Counted from the stretch's first letter, positions 35,957 through 45,094 are shown. The stretch: 64,000 nucleotides of DNA from Methanomicrobiaceae archaeon (GCA_016937345.1 JAFGWE010000032.1:1-64000), one strand, 5' to 3'. The notes: generated from the sequence alone by a model not told the origin. Translations and numbers: made by a program.

Positions 35957-37069
35957 CTAATTTTTAAGGCCGGCAACAGGAATTCTCTGTGCCATGCAGT
36001 CGCCGCATATAACAAGTATTGAATCGGGAAACATAATGTTTAGAGAAGGATCACCGGTGTCAATGAAAAGCTCATTTGTTACACTAAGTTTTGCCTCTGT
36101 TGCAGCAACGATTATATTCTCAATGCCTGCCTTTTTTAAGACATCAGGTGAGAACTGCTGGTTTCCGCGTCCGAGCAAAAATCCCTGTGCACCAATCGGG
36201 CTTAAAATTATTTTTACGGATTTATACCGTCGGAGAAGGTTTAAGATGTCTTTTTCACTGAGATCTTTCTGAATAATCTCCCGGTTTATGAGAGCATCAA
36301 CACCAAGCATTGTATATCCTGAGAGATTTAAGGAGTCAAAAACTGACTTTGCGGTAAAACCCGCACCCACAAGATATAAGACGTCATCCTGGATAATTTC
36401 GGCAAGGAAATCTCCGATCTCTTTTCTGTTTCTCTCATCACTCCCTGAGGATACCCATTTTCCTCCCTGTCTTTTGTGAGGAATCGCGGGGACTTTTGCA
36501 ATCCCAAAGACCTCTGCTCTGAGATTTCCTTTTCTGTACTCCTCCTCGTCAATATCGAGTACTTCTGTTTCTGAGATTAAGACGTCAGGAAAAAGCCCGA
36601 GAATCTCCGCACCTGCCTCTGGTGTCACTGCAAAAACACCTGAGAACATCTTAACACCTGAGGGTATCCCGAGAACAGGAATTTTTGTTTTTGTAACTGA
36701 CACTACATCACGTGCAGTTCCGTCTCCGCCGCAGAAGATTATAAGATCAACATTTTCGGACAGCATCGCTTCGCAGGCTTCTTTTGTATCTTCTGCATCT
36801 GAAGGGTAATCCGGGTTTGATATTATCCTGTAGTTTTTTAATCCCGCTTTTTTCAGTGAATCCTCACCCATAGGTCCTGCGGGTGTAAAAAAGAGGATAT
36901 CTGATATGTAATTGCTATTAAGTGAATTTAAAAAGGAATTTGCTTTTATCTCTGAAACCGGCTCTGCACCAAGGCTTCTGGCATAATCGGCCTGTCCGTC
37001 TGTTCCTTTTAAGGCAACCTTTCCGCCCATGCCTGATATTGGATTTACCAGAAAACCTATTTTTTTCAT
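35957..37069 (-). CDS. ATP-NAD/AcoX kinase family protein (COG3199)
   Basis: A 370-residue protein of the NAD-kinase/diacylglycerol-kinase superfamily. The nucleotide loop is FCGGDGTARDV (GGDG motif) at about residues 122-132, and the N-terminus has VNPISGMGGKVALKG. The later half holds GAGFTAKSVFD and ILSPIGAQGFLLGRGNQQ. COG3199 members resemble NAD kinases, but their substrate is not established. It lies 26 bases downstream of trpB2 on the same strand and is probably co-transcribed. Confidence 0.85.
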   Translation of the reverse strand: MKKIGFLVNPISGMGGKVALKGTDGQADYARSLGAEPVSEIKANSFLNSLNSNYISDILFFTPAGPMGEDSLKKAGLKNYRIISNPDYPSDAEDTKEACEAMLSENVDLIIFCGGDGTARDVVSVTKTKIPVLGIPSGVKMFSGVFAVTPEAGAEILGLFPDVLISETEVLDIDEEEYRKGNLRAEVFGIAKVPAIPHKRQGGKWVSSGSDERNRKEIGDFLAEIIQDDVLYLVGAGFTAKSVFDSLNLSGYTMLGVDALINREIIQKDLSEKDILNLLRRYKSVKIILSPIGAQGFLLGRGNQQFSPDVLKKAGIENIIVAATEAKLSVTNELFIDTGDPSLNIMFPDSILVICGDCMAQRIPVAGLKN

Positions 37070-37095
37070 ATTATTGTGATTTTAGTCTGAAAAGG

Positions 37096-38451
37096 TTATA
37101 ATTGTGGCAGTTTTTTAAGGGATGCCGCAATCAGTTCTGCCGGGTATTCATAATCCGGAAGGTTTCCTTCAAAGTATGCCTCGTATGCTGTCATATCAAA
37201 ATGTGCATGTCCGCTTAAGTTAAAGACTATGGTCTTTTCTTCTCCTTTCTTTCTGCATTCTTCTGCAACATCAAATACCGCTTTTATTGCATGGGCTGAT
37301 TCCGGTGCGGGAATGATTCCTTCCGTTTCTGCAAATGCAACCGCTGCCTTAAATACTTCATTCTGGTGGAATGCAACTGATTTTATAAGATCATCTGCAT
37401 GAAGCCGGGAGACAAGAGGGGACATTCCATGATATCTCAATCCTCCCGAGTGAATTGACGGGGGAATGAAGTCATGGCCCAGGGTGTACATCTGCATGAT
37501 GGGTGTTAATCCTGCAACATCGCCGTAGTCGTATGCATAAAGCCCTTTTGTGAGTGTCGGGCACGCTGTGGGTTCGGCTGCGATAATTTCAACGTCAGGG
37601 TTTTTCTTATCAATTTTATCCTTAACAAACGGAAATGCAATTCCTGCAAAGTTGGAGCCGCCGCCTGCGCAGCCTATTACAACATCTGCAGTTTCTTCAA
37701 CCATCGAAAGCTGCTTTTTTGTCTCAAGACCGATTATGCTCTGGTGTAGGCAGACATGGTTTAGCACAGAACCGAGTGCATAGTTTGTGTCGTCGTGAGT
37801 TGCCGCATCCTCGACTGCCTCTGAGATTGCGATTCCAAGACTTCCGGAAGTATCGGGATCACGCTCAAGCATTGCCCGTCCGGAATTTGTCATATTTGTC
37901 GGACTCGGATAGCACTGTGCACCCCATGTGTGCATCATCATTTTCCTGTACGGCTTCTGCTCATAGCTTCCCTTAACCATGTAAACCGTGCATTCCATGT
38001 CAAAATGCCTTGTTGCAAATGCAAGTGACGAGCCCCATTGTCCTGCGCCGGTTTCGGTTGCAATCCTTTTGATTCCGTCCTGCTTGTTGTAGTAAGCCTG
38101 TGCAACGGCGGTGTTTAACTTGTGCGAGCCGGCAGGGCTTACGCCTTCATATTTGTAGTATATTTTTGCCGGAGTCTTTAGCAGTTTCTCAAGACGCTTT
38201 GCCCGATAAAGAGGTGATGGTCTCCAAAGGGTTAGAATCTCTCTTATTTCTTCAGGGATGCTGATATACCTTTCAGTACTTACTTCCTGTTTTATCAGCT
38301 CCTTTGCAAATATCGGTGCAAGATCCTCGGGCTTCACCGGCTCTTTTGTCATCGGGTTATATGAAGGGCCGGGAAGGTTTGGCATATCTGCCTGGATGTT
38401 GTACCATTTTTTTGGGATTTCATTTTCATCCAGTAATATCTTTACAGGCAT
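37096..38451 (-). CDS. trpB: TrpB2-type PLP-dependent tryptophan synthase beta subunit
   Basis: A 451-residue TrpB2 (TrpB-like) enzyme that condenses indole and serine to tryptophan. The PLP lysine is in [10 protein letters not shown] (about residue 112), with [11 protein letters not shown] and the [10 protein letters not shown] phosphate loop. The long N-terminal extension ([15 protein letters not shown]) is diagnostic of TrpB2 as opposed to TrpB1. No trpA is adjacent, which is normal for TrpB2. A TATA-like box about 30 bases upstream of the ATG implies a leaderless transcript, and a dyad lies just beyond it. Confidence 0.92.
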   Translation of the reverse strand: MPVKILLDENEIPKKWYNIQADMPNLPGPSYNPMTKEPVKPEDLAPIFAKELIKQEVSTERYISIPEEIREILTLWRPSPLYRAKRLEKLLKTPAKIYYKYEGVSPAGSHKLNTAVAQAYYNKQDGIKRIATETGAGQWGSSLAFATRHFDMECTVYMVKGSYEQKPYRKMMMHTWGAQCYPSPTNMTNSGRAMLERDPDTSGSLGIAISEAVEDAATHDDTNYALGSVLNHVCLHQSIIGLETKKQLSMVEETADVVIGCAGGGSNFAGIAFPFVKDKIDKKNPDVEIIAAEPTACPTLTKGLYAYDYGDVAGLTPIMQMYTLGHDFIPPSIHSGGLRYHGMSPLVSRLHADDLIKSVAFHQNEVFKAAVAFAETEGIIPAPESAHAIKAVFDVAEECRKKGEEKTIVFNLSGHAHFDMTAYEAYFEGNLPDYEYPAELIAASLKKLPQL

Positions 38452-38474
38452 ACTCTTAGTGTATGTTGATGAAC

Positions 38475-38504
38475 ATATTTATACATTGTTGCACTATATT
38501 GTGC
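38475..38504 (-). promoter_or_regulatory. Promoter and dyad upstream of trpB2
   Basis: On the minus strand TGTATAAATATG gives a TATA box about 30 bases before the trpB2 ATG. Immediately upstream (38,491-38,504) lies GCACTATATTGTGC, whose outer arms GCAC/GTGC and inner ATAT are symmetric. Its place next to the TATA box is where archaeal regulators bind, but no regulator can be named. Confidence 0.4.
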
Positions 38505-38580
38505 GGAGGGAGGGGTTGGGTTTGATCTGATTAAATTCCGAAGAGATAACAACTCACCCTACAAAGATATATGCATTAAT

Positions 38581-39837
38581 ATGCCTCTTGTGCCGGATGT
38601 TTCAGGACTGCATGGATTTCTTAAGGACTTTGAAGATCCTGAATACTTCTCTTCAGAATGTTTGGGATCAGAAAAGACTGTAATTACAGATCTGTCGGGA
38701 ACAAAAATATTCACAAACAGTTTCTGGACGTCAAAGCAGAGACAGGCCTCATCTGTTCATGAAATCTCATACAGGGCCTGCTTTAAACCGCAGCTTCCAC
38801 GTTTTTTTATAGATATTCTGACAGATAAGGGTGATATTGTTTATGACCCCTTTACAGGCAGGGGAACAACTGTAATTGAGGCAGCACTTCTGGGCAGAAA
38901 TATAATCTCAAATGACATCAATCCTTTAAGCAGAATTCTCTGTGAGCCGAGGCTGTCTCCTCCGGATAAAAAAGATATTATAAACAGGCTTGACTCGATA
39001 AAATACGAAGAAAACCTCCGTGCAGATACTGACCTTTCAATGTTTTATGAAAACAGTACGGAATCTGAGATAGTATCCCTGAAAAATTATCTTTCTAAGA
39101 GAAGGGAGTCAGAAGAAGAGGACAGTATCGACAGATGGATTAGAATGGTTGCAACAAACCGCCTGACAGGGCATTCCAGCGGATTTTTTTCAGTTTATAC
39201 GCTTCCGCCAAATCAGGCTGTATCGCAGCAGAGCCAGATAAAGATAAATATAAAGAAAGATCAGACTCCCGAGTACCGCGATACCAAAAAACTCATCCTG
39301 AAAAAAACAGCATCTCTTTTGAAAAACATAACTGAAAATGAGCTGGGTAATTTAAACAGGGTCAAAGGAAATTCAGTATTTCTTCAGTCTGATGCGGCAG
39401 AAACAAAAGCAATACCTGACAGTTCGGTATCTCTCACTGTGACATCCCCGCCTTTTCTGGATATCGTCCAGTACGCAAATGACAACTGGCTGAGGTGCTG
39501 GTTCAACTCTCTTGATGCAGAAGAGATAGGGAAGAGAATTACCATGTCAAAGACCGTTGCAGGCTGGACAGAGGTTATGCAGAGTGTTTTTTTTGAGCTC
39601 TTCAGGGTGACAAAACCGGGTGGATGGGTGGCATTTGAGGTTGGCGAAGTCAGAAAGGGTAAGGTATGCCTTGATGAGCATGTAATCCCCCTGGGTGAAA
39701 AGGCCGGATTTGAATGTGCAGGTATTTTAATAAACGAGCAGAATTTTACAAAAACATCAAATATCTGGGGAATTTCAAATAAAACGAGGGGAACAAACAC
39801 AAACCGCGTTGTGATTTTTCAAAAAAATTGTAACTAA
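38581..39837 (+). CDS. Site-specific DNA methyltransferase (N4/N6 amino type), orphan
   Basis: A 418-residue DNA methyltransferase. Motif I is DPFTGRGTT at residues 89-97 followed by NDINPLS, and the catalytic motif IV is TSPPF at 288-292 with a long ~190-residue segment between them that may hold the target recognition region. SPP plus DPFTGRGTT is typical of amino methyltransferases acting on cytosine N4 or adenine N6. The order, motif I before IV, is the opposite of the common beta class. No restriction enzyme gene is near, so it is an orphan, perhaps a regulatory or RNA-directed relative. Confidence 0.75.
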   Translation: MPLVPDVSGLHGFLKDFEDPEYFSSECLGSEKTVITDLSGTKIFTNSFWTSKQRQASSVHEISYRACFKPQLPRFFIDILTDKGDIVYDPFTGRGTTVIEAALLGRNIISNDINPLSRILCEPRLSPPDKKDIINRLDSIKYEENLRADTDLSMFYENSTESEIVSLKNYLSKRRESEEEDSIDRWIRMVATNRLTGHSSGFFSVYTLPPNQAVSQQSQIKINIKKDQTPEYRDTKKLILKKTASLLKNITENELGNLNRVKGNSVFLQSDAAETKAIPDSSVSLTVTSPPFLDIVQYANDNWLRCWFNSLDAEEIGKRITMSKTVAGWTEVMQSVFFELFRVTKPGGWVAFEVGEVRKGKVCLDEHVIPLGEKAGFECAGILINEQNFTKTSNIWGISNKTRGTNTNRVVIFQKNCN

Positions 39838-39932
39838 AAAAAGGCTTTCCGGACTACTGCAGGGCTATGCAAAACACACTGGCACCTCATCTGCATTCGT
39901 GAAATATCACCTGCAGATAACTTTCACAATCT

Positions 39933-39977
39933 GATATATTTTTATATCATTATTATTATCTTATACTTTAACCGGAG
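39933..39977 (+). promoter_or_regulatory. Promoter region of the gerW cluster
   Basis: ATATATTTTTATATC begins about 55 bases before the gerW ATG and can serve as a TATA region. A GGAG lies about ten bases before the ATG as ribosome binding site. Confidence 0.4.
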
Positions 39978-39986
39978 TTATCCGAA

Positions 39987-40400
39987 ATGAAGACTGATGA
40001 ATTATTTGAAAAAGCACTGGGAGAACTTGACAGGCTTATAAAAGCGGGCTCAACTCTCGGCGAACCGGTTGAGATGGGAGATCATGTAATTGTTCCTGTG
40101 GCATCGTTTGGATTTGGGTTTGGTGCCGGATACGGCGGGGGAGATGAAAACGGCGGCGGCGGAACAGGAGCAGGCGCCGGAATATCTCCGATTGCTGTTG
40201 TTATTATCGATAAAAAAGCTCATGGGGAAGGTGCGGTGAAAGTTGTGCCGGTAAAAAGGCCGGGTCCTGTAAGTGAGGCAATATCTGCAATTGGCAGTGA
40301 TCTTCTGCCAAAGGTTGTTGAAGCCCTCAAACCAGCCGGTGATAAAGAGAAAAAGGAAGTAAAGGAAGAGACTGAGAAGAAAGAGGAAAAAAAAGCATAA
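39987..40400 (+). CDS. GerW/YtfJ family protein
   Basis: A 137-residue protein matching the GerW (YtfJ) family known from Bacillus sporulation, here in a non-sporulating archaeon. The core is a small domain (STLGEPVEMGDHVIVPVASFGFGFGAGYGG, here cut as TLGEPVEMGD and VIVPVASFGFGFG) with a long Gly-rich loop, then ISPIAVVIID and the C-terminal GDKEKKEVKEETEKKEEKK charged tail. Its role in archaea is unknown. The next gene encodes DUF2953, the same neighbour it has in Bacillus (YtfI). An eight-A run spans its last codons. Confidence 0.82.
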   Translation: MKTDELFEKALGELDRLIKAGSTLGEPVEMGDHVIVPVASFGFGFGAGYGGGDENGGGGTGAGAGISPIAVVIIDKKAHGEGAVKVVPVKRPGPVSEAISAIGSDLLPKVVEALKPAGDKEKKEVKEETEKKEEKKA

Positions 40401-40443
40401 TCACAGGCGGCGGGATAACATCCTTATTTTTATCTTTTATGCA

Positions 40444-41040
40444 TTGTGTGTCGTTTTTACCGTTATTCTTCTTCATATAACAGTGATACCCTTAAAACTC
40501 TCTGCAGCCTCAAGGCCGGCAGAAAAATATTACACAATAATCTCAGTAAACTGGGGAGTTGTAAGGATAAGGGCGGAAATTATTGAAGGCATGATGGTGC
40601 GGCTCAGAGTCGCCGGCATAAAAATTATGCAGAAGCCTCTTTCCGGCTTTAAGACCGGAGAAAAAGAAGAGAAAGAGGAGGATACAGAAGAGACAGGATT
40701 ATCTTTGGATATGATATTTTCCTTAACAGATGATATCATAAGAATTTTGTCAGAATTAAGTTTCGGGCATTTTTATATGAAACTGAGGTTCGGACTTAAT
40801 GATTCTGCTGATACAGGGATAGTTTACGGCTTTTTAATGGCTTTAAAAGGAATATTATACGCTGAAAAAAGGGTTGTGCTTGAGGCCTGCCCTGATTTTG
40901 GATCTGATCTTGTGTTTGAGCCTGAATGCGACCTTCAGATCTTAGTAGGAAGAGTTTACCGGCTGTTTTCTCCATCATACAGTCTTTACAAAAAAGTTTC
41001 GGCAAAAAAACAAAACAAAGTCAGGGTCGGAGTTTTATAG
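40444..41040 (+). CDS. DUF2953 domain membrane protein (YtfI-like)
   Basis: A ~198-residue protein with an N-terminal hydrophobic helix and a DUF2953 region (LSFGHFYMKLRFGLNDSADTG is here split as LSFGHFYMKLRF and GLNDSADTGIVYGFLMAL), with an acidic linker EKEEKEEDTEE. DUF2953 and GerW genes are adjacent in Bacillus as here. The only start codon in frame is a TTG that cuts the helix in its middle; the frame stays open upstream with a hydrophobic stretch (NILIFIFYA) and no ATG, GTG or TTG. The true start may lie in the gerW end or arise by slippage on the A8 run. Confidence 0.75.
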   Translation: MCVVFTVILLHITVIPLKLSAASRPAEKYYTIISVNWGVVRIRAEIIEGMMVRLRVAGIKIMQKPLSGFKTGEKEEKEEDTEETGLSLDMIFSLTDDIIRILSELSFGHFYMKLRFGLNDSADTGIVYGFLMALKGILYAEKRVVLEACPDFGSDLVFEPECDLQILVGRVYRLFSPSYSLYKKVSAKKQNKVRVGVL

Positions 41041-41268
41041 ATGAAAAAATCAGGCGCTATATATGCCGGAAAAACAGTTGAAGCGGGAGAATTTAAGATA
41101 ATACCAATTATCCGGAGAAATGCAGTTCTGACCGAATCAGGAGTTATTGGAAGCGCAGAGGCAAATGGCCTGATATTCATATATGACGGGGATTATCTGA
41201 AATTTTCTTTTAAAGACAATGATTCATGGATAAAGGATTTTATTGAAGAATCACCTCATTCCTCTTAA
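41041..41268 (+). CDS. Small hypothetical protein of the gerW/DUF2953 cluster
   Basis: A 75-residue protein whose ATG follows directly on the DUF2953 stop codon, implying coupled translation. No known family; the sequence is a mix of strands (IYAGKTVEAGEFKIIPIIRR; NGLIFIYDGDYLKFSF), without signal peptide or helix. Its place suggests a third component of the GerW/DUF2953 module. Confidence 0.6.
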   Translation: MKKSGAIYAGKTVEAGEFKIIPIIRRNAVLTESGVIGSAEANGLIFIYDGDYLKFSFKDNDSWIKDFIEESPHSS

Positions 41269-41397
41269 TAAGCCGGAATCTTCGGTTGCAGACGGGAGAT
41301 AATTTTTCAGACAGTCATTTATCTCTCTGATTTTTTTGTTTTAATAATTGTTATTAAAAAAAGGGAATGTCTGGTTTTTAGTATTTCTTTTAATGGT

Positions 41398-42564
41398 TTA
41401 TTCATGCCTTAAAGCTTCAATCGGGTTTAAGTTCGATGCTTTCCAGGCCGGATAAAGGCCTGATATAAGACTTGTTGCTATTCCAAAGGCCATTCCGAAC
41501 GGGATATAAATCAGTGTTGACGGCTCAAAGAGATACGATGTCTCCTGAAGCATTATTAATATTGCAAGGTATCCTCCGACAAAGCTGAATAATGCACCGA
41601 GTGTGGCACCGAAAAAACCGAGAATCAGTGATTCATAAATAAACATCCTTAAAACTTCATTCTTCTGCGTTCCTATGCTTCTTATAATTCCAATTTCCTT
41701 TATTCTCTCAGTAACAGACATCATCTGAACATTAAAAATTGAGACGCCGGCAACAAGGAGTGATATACCTCCGATTGCGGTTGTAAACATGGAAATCTTT
41801 CCGAATGTATCCAGAATGGTTTCAAGAATCGCTTTTGTATCAAAAGCATCGATGACATCATCACGCTTGTTCATCTTCTTGTCGATTGCGTCCATTACAG
41901 ATTCAATATCATTTATGTCTGTGACCTTTACAATGACCTGATCATAGTCATCCTGATCATATGTCGATGAGTAGAATTTGTCTGTAACAATAACGGCGTT
42001 ATCAGGGTTTATATCAAAACCCATTCCTCTTTCTTCCAGTATCCCGACGATTCTAAGATTATTATCGCCTAATTTTATCCGGCTTCCCGGTTTTAGCTCA
42101 TACTCCTCTGCAAGTCGTGAGCCTGCCATCGCTCCTGAAGAGCTTTTAAGCCACTGACCATCGGCAAGATTGAGAACAACAGGCATGTCCTCTGTGTCAA
42201 GACCATAGACTGTTGCAATGCCATCCTCACCGCCCACTTTTATCTCATCAGCCGTTGAGTAGAGAGGTATTACAGCGTTTCCGCCCGAAGCACTTTTTAT
42301 ATCCTTTACCTGCCTCTCTGTTATTTTGTCATTTTTTACAACCGACCCCGGACCCTGTGATATTCCTCCGTGCGGATATATTACAATGGAGTCGCCTACA
42401 TCGGAGAGTGAATCCGAGACAGACAAAACAAGACTGTTTCCAAGCATTCCCATGGATGCAATTGCAGCAACACCTATTACAATTCCAATAACAGCAAGCG
42501 ATGAGCGAAGCCAGTGAAGTCTGACACTTCGTTTTGCAAACTCAAAAAAAATTCTGTTGCTCAA
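41398..42564 (-). CDS. ABC transporter permease, MacB/FtsX family (second module)
   Basis: A 388-residue permease: one N-terminal helix (LAVIGIVIGVAAIASMG, about residues 22-40), a MacB-like extracytoplasmic core of ~210 residues (GDSIVIYPHGG; VYGLDTEDMPVVLN), then three C-terminal helices with the typical KEIGIIRSIGTQKNEVL loop and the terminal PAWKASNLNPIEALRHE. It is a relative of the permease at 11,617-12,828. The ATPase gene directly upstream overlaps it by four bases and the exported protein lies further upstream, so all three form one operon. Confidence 0.9.
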   Translation of the reverse strand: MSNRIFFEFAKRSVRLHWLRSSLAVIGIVIGVAAIASMGMLGNSLVLSVSDSLSDVGDSIVIYPHGGISQGPGSVVKNDKITERQVKDIKSASGGNAVIPLYSTADEIKVGGEDGIATVYGLDTEDMPVVLNLADGQWLKSSSGAMAGSRLAEEYELKPGSRIKLGDNNLRIVGILEERGMGFDINPDNAVIVTDKFYSSTYDQDDYDQVIVKVTDINDIESVMDAIDKKMNKRDDVIDAFDTKAILETILDTFGKISMFTTAIGGISLLVAGVSIFNVQMMSVTERIKEIGIIRSIGTQKNEVLRMFIYESLILGFFGATLGALFSFVGGYLAILIMLQETSYLFEPSTLIYIPFGMAFGIATSLISGLYPAWKASNLNPIEALRHE

Positions 42565-43247
42565 ACTATCTCACCGTCCATAAGAATAATCTGTCTTCTT
42601 GCGTATTCGGCAATATTCTGATCATGTGTGACCATAATTACCGTCATTCCATGGCTGTTAAGCTCTGATAAGAGCTCCATTACCTGCTGTCCTGTCTTTG
42701 AATCCAGGTTTCCTGTGGGTTCGTCGCATAAAAGGATCTTGGGATTGTTTACAAGGGCTCTTGCTATTGCAACCCTCTGCTGCTGTCCGCCGGAGAGTTC
42801 ATTTGGTTTATGGTGAATCATATTGTCGGTTAAGTCCACACGATGGAGAAGTTCCTCACATCTGCCTTCGTTGTCCTTATGCCTGTATTTAAGGATATAC
42901 GGGTACTCAACATTCTCTCTTACATTTAAAAGGGGGATCAGGTTAAACTGCTGAAATATAAACCCGATTGTGTCACGCCTGAGATTTGTAAGTTCATCAT
43001 CAGTAAGCTTTTTTATGTCAATTCCGTCAATAAACAGACTTCCTGATGTAGGGACGTCCAGAGAGCCCACAAGATTCAGCATCGTTGATTTTCCGGAACC
43101 TGAAGGCCCCATAATCGCCACAAAATCTCCTGGCATTATATCCAGGGATACGTTTTTTAAGGCATTTACATCCCCGAAAGGAAGTGAGTATGTCTTGCAT
43201 ACGTTTTTTAAGCTGATTACAGGCATAGATTCTGTCAAAAAATACAA
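42561..43247 (-). CDS. ABC transporter ATP-binding protein, MacB/LolD type (second module)
   Basis: An ATPase of about 220-228 residues. Walker A GPSGSGKS, signature LSGGQQQ, Walker B ILLCDEP and D-loop TGNLDSKTG are all standard. It belongs to the LolD/MacB group and couples to the permease downstream, overlapping it by four bases. Start is ambiguous: AGGAGG lies a base before a TTG at 43,247 and about 22 bases before the ATG at 43,226. It parallels the ATPase at 12,831-13,508. Confidence 0.9.
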   Translation of the reverse strand: MYFLTESMPVISLKNVCKTYSLPFGDVNALKNVSLDIMPGDFVAIMGPSGSGKSTMLNLVGSLDVPTSGSLFIDGIDIKKLTDDELTNLRRDTIGFIFQQFNLIPLLNVRENVEYPYILKYRHKDNEGRCEELLHRVDLTDNMIHHKPNELSGGQQQRVAIARALVNNPKILLCDEPTGNLDSKTGQQVMELLSELNSHGMTVIMVTHDQNIAEYARRQIILMDGEIV

Positions 43248-43299
43248 ACCTCCTAAAAATGAGTGTATTTGTTATTTATTCTCCAATTTATTTTGGATA

Positions 43300-44445
43300 T
43301 CAGTTCTTTTTCCATGAGCAGTATATTGCTCCGCCTGCTATTGCTGCAACAGCGATAACAAGGATTATTGCAACAACCGGCAGCCCTTCATCATTGTTTT
43401 TGGCCGGAGATTCTGATAATTGCGGGCTGTCTCTTATTTTAACATCAATTGTTTTTGCGTAGTCATTTCCGTCTTCATCTTTGTACTGAATCAGAAGAGG
43501 TATTGTTTCTGCAGATTCTGCTGTAAAATCCACATCAAATCCTGAAAAGTCATCGGGTTCAAGCTCACCAATTACATAAAGGCGGTTTGGCTCTGTTGGA
43601 ACTGCAGGACTGCCTGTTGTTACAACAACCGATTTTGCATTTGAAAGTCCTGCGTTTGTAACGTCACCTGATATCCTGAATCCTTCTGCTGTGGTTGTCA
43701 CTTCCAGGTTATTTACAACCGGATTTGCACTCTTTTTATCTTCTCCAAGGGTCAGGGGAATTATAATCTCTGTTTCATGACGGTTTATGCCGTTTCTGTA
43801 TTCTGCAATAAATTTTATTTCACCGTCACTCTCAGGTGTTACGTAAAATAATACCTCGGAATTTGCGTTGGACTCCAGTTCTCCGATAAAAACACTTGTC
43901 TGTGTAAAATCTGCACTCTCTGATACCGGTCTTACAATAACACCGTTTACAGTGTTCTCTCTTGGATTTCCGACAATAAGTTTTACAGTGCTTTTTACAT
44001 CCTTTTGGAATGCATCAGGTTTTTCCAGAACAGACAGTTCAAGAGGGCTGGACTCAACCTTAATCATTACAGGATAGCTCATGCTCCCGCCGCTTGAAAA
44101 ATCAAGGAAGAACCTGGGGTAATATATGCCGTCTCCTTTTGCCTTTAAGGTGAATGTAAACTCTTTTGTGACGTCAGGACCTATTGAGCCGACTGTTGCG
44201 TATGCCTGGTCATTTAAGGGCTGCAAATCCTTTGTAATCATTGTTGCTCTTCTGATGTCAACACTCTCTGTTCCTGAATTTGTTACAACTACTTTTATTG
44301 TTCCTGTATCGCCCTGCATGAAAACGCCGGGATCAACCTCATATGACACAACAGATACATATGATCCCGAAGTGCCTGATGTTGCTGCTGATGCAGCAGA
44401 TATTATCAGAAGCAGTAATGTTAGTAATAATGCTGTTTTTCTCAT
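43300..44445 (-). CDS. Exported CARDB/COG1361-like surface protein, membrane anchored (paralogue)
   Basis: A 381-residue secreted protein with a signal peptide (TALLLTLLLLIISAASAA) and serial beta-sandwich modules (PGVFMQGDTGTIKVVVTNSG; later VTNAGLSNAKSVVV), then a C-terminal transmembrane helix (VVAIILVIAVAAIAGGAIY). The opening VSYEVDPGVFMQGDTGTIKV is the counterpart of the paralogue at 10,390-11,610. It is the first gene of the second CARDB/permease/ATPase module, and the Yip1 gene lies 17 bases upstream on the same strand. Confidence 0.8.
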   Translation of the reverse strand: MRKTALLLTLLLLIISAASAATSGTSGSYVSVVSYEVDPGVFMQGDTGTIKVVVTNSGTESVDIRRATMITKDLQPLNDQAYATVGSIGPDVTKEFTFTLKAKGDGIYYPRFFLDFSSGGSMSYPVMIKVESSPLELSVLEKPDAFQKDVKSTVKLIVGNPRENTVNGVIVRPVSESADFTQTSVFIGELESNANSEVLFYVTPESDGEIKFIAEYRNGINRHETEIIIPLTLGEDKKSANPVVNNLEVTTTAEGFRISGDVTNAGLSNAKSVVVTTGSPAVPTEPNRLYVIGELEPDDFSGFDVDFTAESAETIPLLIQYKDEDGNDYAKTIDVKIRDSPQLSESPAKNNDEGLPVVAIILVIAVAAIAGGAIYCSWKKN

Positions 44446-44461
44446 TTTTTAGATCCTTTTT

Positions 44462-45094
44462 TCAGATTAATGCCATTAGGGAGATTATCAGGTAGACTGC
44501 AACAGGTATCCCGACTGATATTGCTGCCTGCTTCATCTGCATTTTTCTGCATTTCATCATCCCGATGAGCCATATATTTGCGCTCCATAAAAAGACAATT
44601 ATTCCAATCACTGCTGATGCTGTCATAAGAGGGCCTGATGCCATCATTTCAGTGACTGCAACAATATCAGCCTGTGATGTTACGGGTGAAAGGCTGAGGG
44701 ATGAGAAATGCATATACATTAGAACTGCTGTTATTATGCTTCCGAAGATCTGGGGTATAGTACCGTATGCTGTCAGTTCAAGTGTCCGGGAAAATCCTCC
44801 TTCTCCTTTGAGAAGCGAAGATATAATATGAAGTATTCCTGCCCAGATTAATATGAAAATAAATGTTCCAATAACTGCCGCGACAAATCCGATTACCGGA
44901 AGAATGCCGCTCATGAATGCCGCTTCACGTGGAAGAAGAGCAACAGATGCAGATGATGCAATTGCCGCTGCAACTCCTGCCAGAATCCCGTAAATAAGGA
45001 TAATTACTGCGGGTATTTTCAGGCTTTCCGGCTTTTTTATGAGCTCATCAAAAAAATCACCGGGAGATAATAATATTTCTTTAACCGGAATCAT
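44462..45094 (-). CDS. Yip1 domain membrane protein
   Basis: A 210-residue protein with five transmembrane helices in Yip1-like arrangement. It begins with a soluble stretch IPVKEILLSPGDFFDELIKKP, typical of Yip1 proteins, and has the ELTAYGTIPQIFGSI segment. Function in archaea is unknown. The ATG at 45,094 is preferred over an in-frame TTG two codons earlier. It is probably the first gene of the second export module's transcript. Confidence 0.78.
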   Translation of the reverse strand: MIPVKEILLSPGDFFDELIKKPESLKIPAVIILIYGILAGVAAAIASSASVALLPREAAFMSGILPVIGFVAAVIGTFIFILIWAGILHIISSLLKGEGGFSRTLELTAYGTIPQIFGSIITAVLMYMHFSSLSLSPVTSQADIVAVTEMMASGPLMTASAVIGIIVFLWSANIWLIGMMKCRKMQMKQAAISVGIPVAVYLIISLMALI

